Source: JBGTSJ01 sp041940305 (GTDB lineage: Bacteria > Planctomycetota > Planctomycetia > Planctomycetales > Planctomycetaceae). From it: a DNA stretch of 64,000 nucleotides. Positions 59,203 through 64,000 of this stretch are shown here, piece after piece. Where the stretch lies: the NCBI GenBank assembly GCA_041940305.1, contig JBGTSJ010000015.1:108819-172818 (forward strand), read 5' to 3'. Position 1 is the first letter of the stretch. Each line of letters starts with the position of its first letter. Below the pieces are notes generated by a model. The model was not told the origin of the DNA. It searched no databases and saw nothing but the letters and a program-made list of their open reading frames with translations. A program made the position numbers and the translations under genes.

Positions 59203-60918
59203 GTGGCCCAGGCGAGATTGCTTGTCATCCAGGGCGCCGACCAGGGGACGCGGTTCGAGTTCGATGCCGACCGGGTCCGCCTCGGCCGGGGAGCCCAGAA
59301 CGAAATCCGCATCCTCGATACCGAAGTTTCCCGCCGGCACGCCACTCTGTTGCACAGCGAGCAGGGGTACGTGCTGGAGGACGACAACAGCTCCAACGGG
59401 TCCTTCGTGAACGGCGAGGCCGTCCGCTCGCGCCCCCTGCAGAACGGCGACCAGATCCAGTTGGGGCGCACCATTCTGCTGTTCTCGCTGATCGGCAGCG
59501 AAACCGAGTCCGGCCAGGTCGCCAACCGCGTCAGCCTGCTGAACGTGAGTGCCGGCGAGGATCGCTCGCAGATCATCGGTTCGCTCGACAGCCACGCCGG
59601 TATGGAACTCGCCCGGCAGGCCGCCGCGGGAGTGCCCCCCGAGCAGGCCGATGCGTCGCTGCACGCCCTGTATCGCATCAGCGAGGAGGCCGTGCGGCCG
59701 GCCGGCGTCATCGACGAGGTGCTGCAGCGAATCCTCAACCTGGCCCTCGAAGCCGTCGGCGCCGATCGGGGCTGCATGTTGGTCGCGGACAGCCGCACCG
59801 ACCGCATCGAGCCGCGCGTCATCGCCCATCGCGCCAACGTGGACGTCGGCGAGCGAATCCCGATCTCCACCAGCATCGTCGAATACGTCATCAACCAGGG
59901 GCAGGCGGTGCGGACCACCGACGCCCAGCACGACACCCGCTTCCAGCCGGGACAGAGCATCGTCGCTGCCGGCATCCGCGAGGCGATGTGTGTTCCCATG
60001 CAGGGCCGCTACGAGCTGCTCGGCGTCATCTATGTCGACACCACCATACCGGCCCAGGACGTACTGGTCGGATCCGACCCGGCGCATCGATTCAACGATG
60101 AACTGCTCACGCTGCTGCTCGCCGTCGGCCGGCAATCGGCCCTTGCCGTGGAGAACAACCGCTACCAGCAGGCGCTGTTGACCGCCGAACGGCTCGCGGC
60201 CGTCGGACAGACGATCGCCATCCTCAGCCATCACATCAAGAACATCCTGCAGGGAATCCGCGGCGGCAGCTACCTGGTCGATTCCGGACTGAAGCAGGAG
60301 GACACGGCGCTCGTTCGCAAGGGCTGGGACATCGTCGAGCGGAACCAGAACCGCATCTACAACCTGGTGATGGACATGCTCACGTTCAGCAAGGAGCGCC
60401 GGCCCGAGCTGGCCCTGGCGGACGTCAACCAGGTGGTGCGCGACGTCTGCGAGTTGATGCAGGCGCGGGCCGAAGAGTACGGCGTCGTCCTCGAAGTCAA
60501 TCTCGGCGAGTCCGTCCCGAGATCGCTCTTTGATTCGGACGGACTCCATCGTGCCGTGCTGAACGTCCTGACCAACGCGATTGACGTGCTGGAGGACGCG
60601 GAGAACGCGCGGGTCACCGTGGAAACTGGCTTCGACCGCGTCGATGAGCAGTTGTTCGTGGAAGTCACCGACAATGGCCCCGGCATACCGGAAGACGAAT
60701 TGCCGCGACTGTTCAACCTGTTTGAGTCCACAAAGGGCGCACGCGGCACGGGACTGGGACTGGCCGTCAGCCAGAAGATTCTCCGCGAGCACGGTGGCGA
60801 AATCACCGTGGAAAGCGAACTCGGCGAAGGCTCCCGCTTCCGCCTCTGCTGGCCTCTGCTGAACGAAGAGCGAATGCGGGCCGACTCGGCGGAATACGAC
60901 GCACTGCCCGAGGACTGA
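59203..60918 (+). CDS. FHA-GAF sensor histidine kinase, soluble
   Basis: The GTG at 59203, preceded by gaggga, starts a 571-aa cytoplasmic protein. Residues about 25-85 are an FHA phosphothreonine-binding domain (VRLGRGAQNEIRILDTEVSR then RHATLL, DNSSNGSFVNGEAV). Residues about 163-325 are a GAF domain (LNLALEAVGADRGCMLVADS, VPMQGRYELLGVIYVDTTIP). A dimerisation/phosphoacceptor helix at about 330-400 contains ILSHHIKNILQGIRGG, with the likely His341 or His342. The ATPase domain (about 430-560) has the N box LNVLTNAIDVLEDA, G1 DNGPGIPEDELPRLF and G2 GARGTGLGLAVSQKILREHG. There is no receiver domain or transmembrane segment. An FHA domain suggests input from a Ser/Thr kinase, and one is encoded convergently next door. 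Confidence 0.93.
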   Translation: MAQARLLVIQGADQGTRFEFDADRVRLGRGAQNEIRILDTEVSRRHATLLHSEQGYVLEDDNSSNGSFVNGEAVRSRPLQNGDQIQLGRTILLFSLIGSETESGQVANRVSLLNVSAGEDRSQIIGSLDSHAGMELARQAAAGVPPEQADASLHALYRISEEAVRPAGVIDEVLQRILNLALEAVGADRGCMLVADSRTDRIEPRVIAHRANVDVGERIPISTSIVEYVINQGQAVRTTDAQHDTRFQPGQSIVAAGIREAMCVPMQGRYELLGVIYVDTTIPAQDVLVGSDPAHRFNDELLTLLLAVGRQSALAVENNRYQQALLTAERLAAVGQTIAILSHHIKNILQGIRGGSYLVDSGLKQEDTALVRKGWDIVERNQNRIYNLVMDMLTFSKERRPELALADVNQVVRDVCELMQARAEEYGVVLEVNLGESVPRSLFDSDGLHRAVLNVLTNAIDVLEDAENARVTVETGFDRVDEQLFVEVTDNGPGIPEDELPRLFNLFESTKGARGTGLGLAVSQKILREHGGEITVESELGEGSRFRLCWPLLNEERMRADSAEYDALPED

Positions 60919-60949
60919 AAGGCTGGTCGCCGGCGCAAGACGAACGCGA

Positions 60950-63900
60950 TCAGAAGTCAGGCTGATTGCGGGGCCGCGCGGTGTTGGGAGTCGGCGTGTT
61001 GGACGTCGCTTTCGCCGGCTGTGCTTCCGGACCGACTCCGGACGGGTCCGCTCCGATTTCCGCTTGCGCAGCCCCGCTGTCGGCCTTCAAGACAAAACTC
61101 GCAGCGGTCGTTTTGTCTGGTGCAGGGAGTGGTTCGGCCAGAATGACGGAGGTATGTCCCGTCACCGCACCAACGATGTGATCCGGCCCCCAGGCCCGCT
61201 CCCAGTCGGACTGGAACTCTTGCCGTCCTGCCGCGTCGTCACCCTCAGCGATTCGGAACCGGGTGAATTGCCGCTCGTACGCCGAGCGCTCGTCCCACCA
61301 GACGATGTTCTGCTGGAGATCCGCCCCGGGGCCGTAGACCAGTACTGCCGGCCCGTTCGGATCGGCATCGACGGCCGGTCCGAATGCGCAGCGCTGGGTG
61401 AACACGTGCAGTCGAGCGGTCTCGGCCGCACTCAATTGAAACAATGCGTCGGACACGCTCAAGGTGCTGTTCGACACCAGCAGAAAACCGGCCGAGCCAC
61501 CGTCCGCCAGGCCGAACTGCACGCCGCGGCCGAGAGTGAACAGCACGCAATTCCGGATCTCCAGCGATCGCGCGGCGAGGTCTCCGCCAATTCCCTGAAA
61601 CCGGCCGGCGATAAAGCTGTTCTCGATCAGCGCAAACTGCCGGTTCGCGGCGGCCCCATCGGCGCTCCTGGTCCACTCCACGACAGGCCGGTCCTGCGCG
61701 CCGTCGCGGAGCGCCCCCTGCAGGCTGCAGTTTCGGATCGAGAACCCGCCGTCGACGACCTGCAGAACGCAAATTGGATAAGGGCGCGTGCCGGATGAGG
61801 GGATGCGCAGCTGCGCACCGACCAGGTCGATATGGCCGCGCTCCACGCGGATCAGCGCTTCCGGCCGCTCCCCGGTCGAGCGCGCCACAGGTTCAACGAC
61901 AAATACGTCGTCGTTCGATTCAAATTCGATCCGTAGCGACTTGTCGCGGATCACGACCGGCTCGATCAATTCACGGCCGGACCCGGTCAGGACCACTCGG
62001 GCGCCGTCGGGACATTCCGGTCCGTTCAGGATGCGATCCAGCTTGAGACCGTCCTTCTCCAGGTCAATTCGTACTTCCCGCCCCCCCGCAGGCGTCCCGA
62101 ACGCCTCCGGAATCCGAGGTCGCTCGCTGCGCGCCAGCAATCGCTCCACCAGTGACTCCGGCGCCGCGGGAATCGCCGCGAGCAGGAGAGCGGACGAATC
62201 CTCCGGAATCGCCAAGCCAATCCAGCCCGCCGCCGCGTCGGCCGTAACCCGGCTGTGATCGCCATCGAGCGGGACCTGCGGCGCACCCACGAATGTACGG
62301 CTATCCGCAGGAGCGCGCCAGAATTGGCGCCAACCGCTCTCGTCAACCACGTCGCCGACGGCCGTCCCGGCGAGCGGCGTCATTCGCACCAGAGTTGGCC
62401 AGCCGATCCAGTACGTCTGATCCGCCTCCCACTGGACTCCCTGAGCCCGCGGATGCTCCAGATCTTCACTCGCGCTCTGGGGCCACGCATCGATCCGGAA
62501 GCCGGCGGGGGCGCTCCCCCCCTGCGCGACCAGCGCTAGTCGGCGGGTCTTCAGCAGCACGTCGGGATCGGCCAGCCCGGCGCCGTGCGTCAAAGCAAAC
62601 GCCGCTGAGCGGGTGATCGCGGCCGACGCCAGCCACCGCACTGTGGTCGCAGGCGGAGACTCAGCGTCACCCCGGCTCTCCACTTGCGTAGGATTCGCGA
62701 TCGCCACTACTGGTGCGTCGCCGCTGGCGAACAGGCTGTTGCCAATCACCGCCTCAACACCCTGGCCTGTCGTTGCCACGGCGGCCAGATTGTTGCCGCG
62801 CGTCAGGACGGTCTCGAGGATGCACCGCGTCGGCTTTGTGCCGCCAGTCAGGCGAAGCGCGGCCACGGTGCCGGCCGCAGGGTCCGCGAGCGTGATCGTG
62901 CACTCGTGCAGATAGGCTGTCGTTCCGGAGATGGCGATGCAGGCGGAGCCCGGCGGGAATGCGCGTGCGGATGCGACAAGGTGGACGCCGGACACCCGAA
63001 GACGCCCTCCTTGCAGACTCAACCAGGCGGATGTGCCTGCAGGCAGCGGTTGCTCGATCGAGATCACCGGCTGTTGTCCCGTCGCGGCGCGCAGCACCAG
63101 ATGCCGGCTGTCGTCAAATTCCTGCGGCGACATCCGAAAGGGTCCACGGCCGGACAGCTCAATGATGCCCCCTTCCCGCGGCAGGGCGCTGAACGCATCA
63201 TCGAGCGTCGCGTATTCCCCCGGAGTCCCCGATCGGCCGCTGACGACCAGTGTCTTCAGATCGCTGGCGGTTGCCGCGCGCTCATCATACACCCAGGCCG
63301 GCACGTCCCACGCCGGATGTTGCTGCGCGTCCTCCGCCCCGGGGAATGGCCTGCGATCCTGGTAGTCGGTGACCTCCGCGCCCGGCGTCGGGTCGGGCTC
63401 GGAATCCGTGGTGGGAGGCGTCCCCTGGCCATAGGGATCGGACGTGGGAGGCGCCACGTTGGAAGTTGCATTGCCTTCCGACTGAAGCTGGCTCAGATAC
63501 GGGTTTGCGCCACCGGTCCGATCGTCGTCGCCGAAACCGGACAGACTGTAGATTCCGTATCCGACCGCGACGATCACTCCCAGCGCCAGCAGGCCGAAAA
63601 AACCGAACTTGATGAGTTCGGGATCAATCTTGCGCTGCGACACCCCAAGGGCTTCCGGATTCTCGGATCGCGGCGGCAGCTCCCGCTTCTCTTTCGTCGC
63701 GGCGGCCTTGCCGTTGCCCTGACCCGCGACGCGGTTGCGAGGTGGCAGGGCCCGGTTCTTCAGCGGTTTGTATCGCCCCTTTTGAGGGACGTCCGGCGAC
63801 TCCGTCCGCGCCGCACGCCCAGAAGTCTCTGTGTGATCGCCTTCGCCTGCCGGCTCATCGTCTGCTGAGTCTTGCGGATGATGTCCTTCCGAACTGGCGA

Positions 63901-64000
63901 GGCTGGCCAGCGCGGCCGCATTGACCCCCATCCGCCCCAGATGCGCCTGCTTCAGATCGTCCAGCAGCTCGCTCGGAGTTTGATAGCGATCATTCGGCTT
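60950..64000 (-). CDS. Receptor-like Ser/Thr protein kinase, 3' part: kinase C-lobe end, membrane helix, exported parallel beta-helix (partial)
   Basis: The gene enters from the right edge; 1,016 codons are visible. The first residues (KPNDRYQTPSELLDDLKQAH, encoded at 64000-63941) match the end of a bacterial Hanks-type kinase C-lobe. The ATG at 63931 is therefore not the real start. A charged linker follows, then one membrane helix (FGFFGLLALGVIVAVGYGIY, encoded near 63610-63540). The extracytoplasmic part, about 830 residues, is right-handed beta-helix-like (YATLDDAFSALPREGGIIEL, GRLRVSGVHLVASARAF, ILETVLTRGNNLAAVATTGQ, FSIRNCSLQGALRDGAQDRP, SLEIRNCVLFTLGRGVQFGL), a fold used for carbohydrate binding or lyase activity. 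The catalytic kinase core is outside this window, so activity cannot be judged. It is convergent with the FHA kinase. Confidence 0.87.
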   Translation of the reverse strand, partial: KPNDRYQTPSELLDDLKQAHLGRMGVNAAALASLASSEGHHPQDSADDEPAGEGDHTETSGRAARTESPDVPQKGRYKPLKNRALPPRNRVAGQGNGKAAATKEKRELPPRSENPEALGVSQRKIDPELIKFGFFGLLALGVIVAVGYGIYSLSGFGDDDRTGGANPYLSQLQSEGNATSNVAPPTSDPYGQGTPPTTDSEPDPTPGAEVTDYQDRRPFPGAEDAQQHPAWDVPAWVYDERAATASDLKTLVVSGRSGTPGEYATLDDAFSALPREGGIIELSGRGPFRMSPQEFDDSRHLVLRAATGQQPVISIEQPLPAGTSAWLSLQGGRLRVSGVHLVASARAFPPGSACIAISGTTAYLHECTITLADPAAGTVAALRLTGGTKPTRCILETVLTRGNNLAAVATTGQGVEAVIGNSLFASGDAPVVAIANPTQVESRGDAESPPATTVRWLASAAITRSAAFALTHGAGLADPDVLLKTRRLALVAQGGSAPAGFRIDAWPQSASEDLEHPRAQGVQWEADQTYWIGWPTLVRMTPLAGTAVGDVVDESGWRQFWRAPADSRTFVGAPQVPLDGDHSRVTADAAAGWIGLAIPEDSSALLLAAIPAAPESLVERLLARSERPRIPEAFGTPAGGREVRIDLEKDGLKLDRILNGPECPDGARVVLTGSGRELIEPVVIRDKSLRIEFESNDDVFVVEPVARSTGERPEALIRVERGHIDLVGAQLRIPSSGTRPYPICVLQVVDGGFSIRNCSLQGALRDGAQDRPVVEWTRSADGAAANRQFALIENSFIAGRFQGIGGDLAARSLEIRNCVLFTLGRGVQFGLADGGSAGFLLVSNSTLSVSDALFQLSAAETARLHVFTQRCAFGPAVDADPNGPAVLVYGPGADLQQNIVWWDERSAYERQFTRFRIAEGDDAAGRQEFQSDWERAWGPDHIVGAVTGHTSVILAEPLPAPDKTTAASFVLKADSGAAQAEIGADPSGVGPEAQPAKATSNTPTPNTARPRNQPDF

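Noticed and set aside
63929..63931. ATG at 63931 as the start of the beta-helix gene
   Set aside because: The frame remains open to the window edge, and the 23 codons upstream encode a recognisable kinase C-lobe end, so the gene starts outside the window.
1..64000. tRNA or rRNA genes, CRISPR arrays, insertion sequences, prophage or integrative elements
   Set aside because: I looked through the intergenic spaces and saw no cloverleaf-like sequences, regular spaced repeats, transposase or integrase genes; a covariance-model search would be needed to exclude small RNAs fully.

Overview
This GC-rich window almost certainly comes from a planctomycete (phylum Planctomycetota, most likely the Planctomycetaceae side). 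The evidence is a set of families that are expanded or confined there: a secreted dehydrogenase-like beta-propeller fused to a PVC-type CxxCH haem domain, a DUF1559 (pseudopilin-like) module, secreted DUF1080 and ThuA-like carbohydrate proteins, Tat-exported Gfo/Idh and sugar-isomerase-like proteins, FG-GAP proteins, and very large exported proteins with no known function. The genes are mostly single or in short operons on both strands. I see no rRNA, tRNA, CRISPR array, insertion sequence or phage genes.

Layout. 0-7 kb: a small lipoprotein, two tandem YciI/DGPF paralogues separated by a perfect hairpin, a DUF1080 exported hydrolase-like protein, a DUF456 membrane protein, a ThuA-like protein and an aminoglycoside-phosphotransferase-fold protein with an altered catalytic loop. 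7-20 kb: two adjacent related exported giants, 1,136 aa and about 2,896 aa. The second contains an internal DUF1559/pseudopilin-like module and an internal signal-peptide-like segment, as if two or three secreted proteins had been fused. 20-26 kb: an FG-GAP protein, truA, a two-blade PQQ-like mini-protein, argH and greA (with a terminator-like hairpin in its leader). 25.6-32 kb: a sugar isomerase-like protein, the PVC cytochrome/dehydrogenase, a site-2-protease homologue that has lost its metal ligands, and an esterase. 32-36 kb: a DUF3999-DUF2339 operon. 36-39 kb: argS-bioA with a 4-base overlap. 39-46 kb: an operon for a vWA membrane protein, a DUF4175-like coiled-coil membrane protein and a small exported protein. 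46-47 kb: a decayed SRAP (YedK/HMCES-type) pseudogene. 47-51 kb: a HEAT-repeat exported protein and a Tat-exported Gfo/Idh oxidoreductase. 50.8-54.8 kb: an asparagine-synthetase-like ligase, a radical SAM enzyme and a flavin-halogenase-like protein on one strand, the best candidate here for an uncharacterised biosynthetic or modification pathway. 55-59 kb: gnd and a VIT/vWA exported protein. 59-64 kb: a FHA-GAF-histidine kinase convergent with a receptor-like Ser/Thr kinase that runs off the right edge and carries an exported parallel beta-helix sensor.

Functionally the window mixes housekeeping genes (truA, argH, greA, argS, bioA, gnd) with extracytoplasmic carbohydrate/redox proteins and signalling proteins. 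Several intergenic spaces hold imperfect palindromes of recurring sequence type, some of which probably act as bidirectional terminators between convergent genes.
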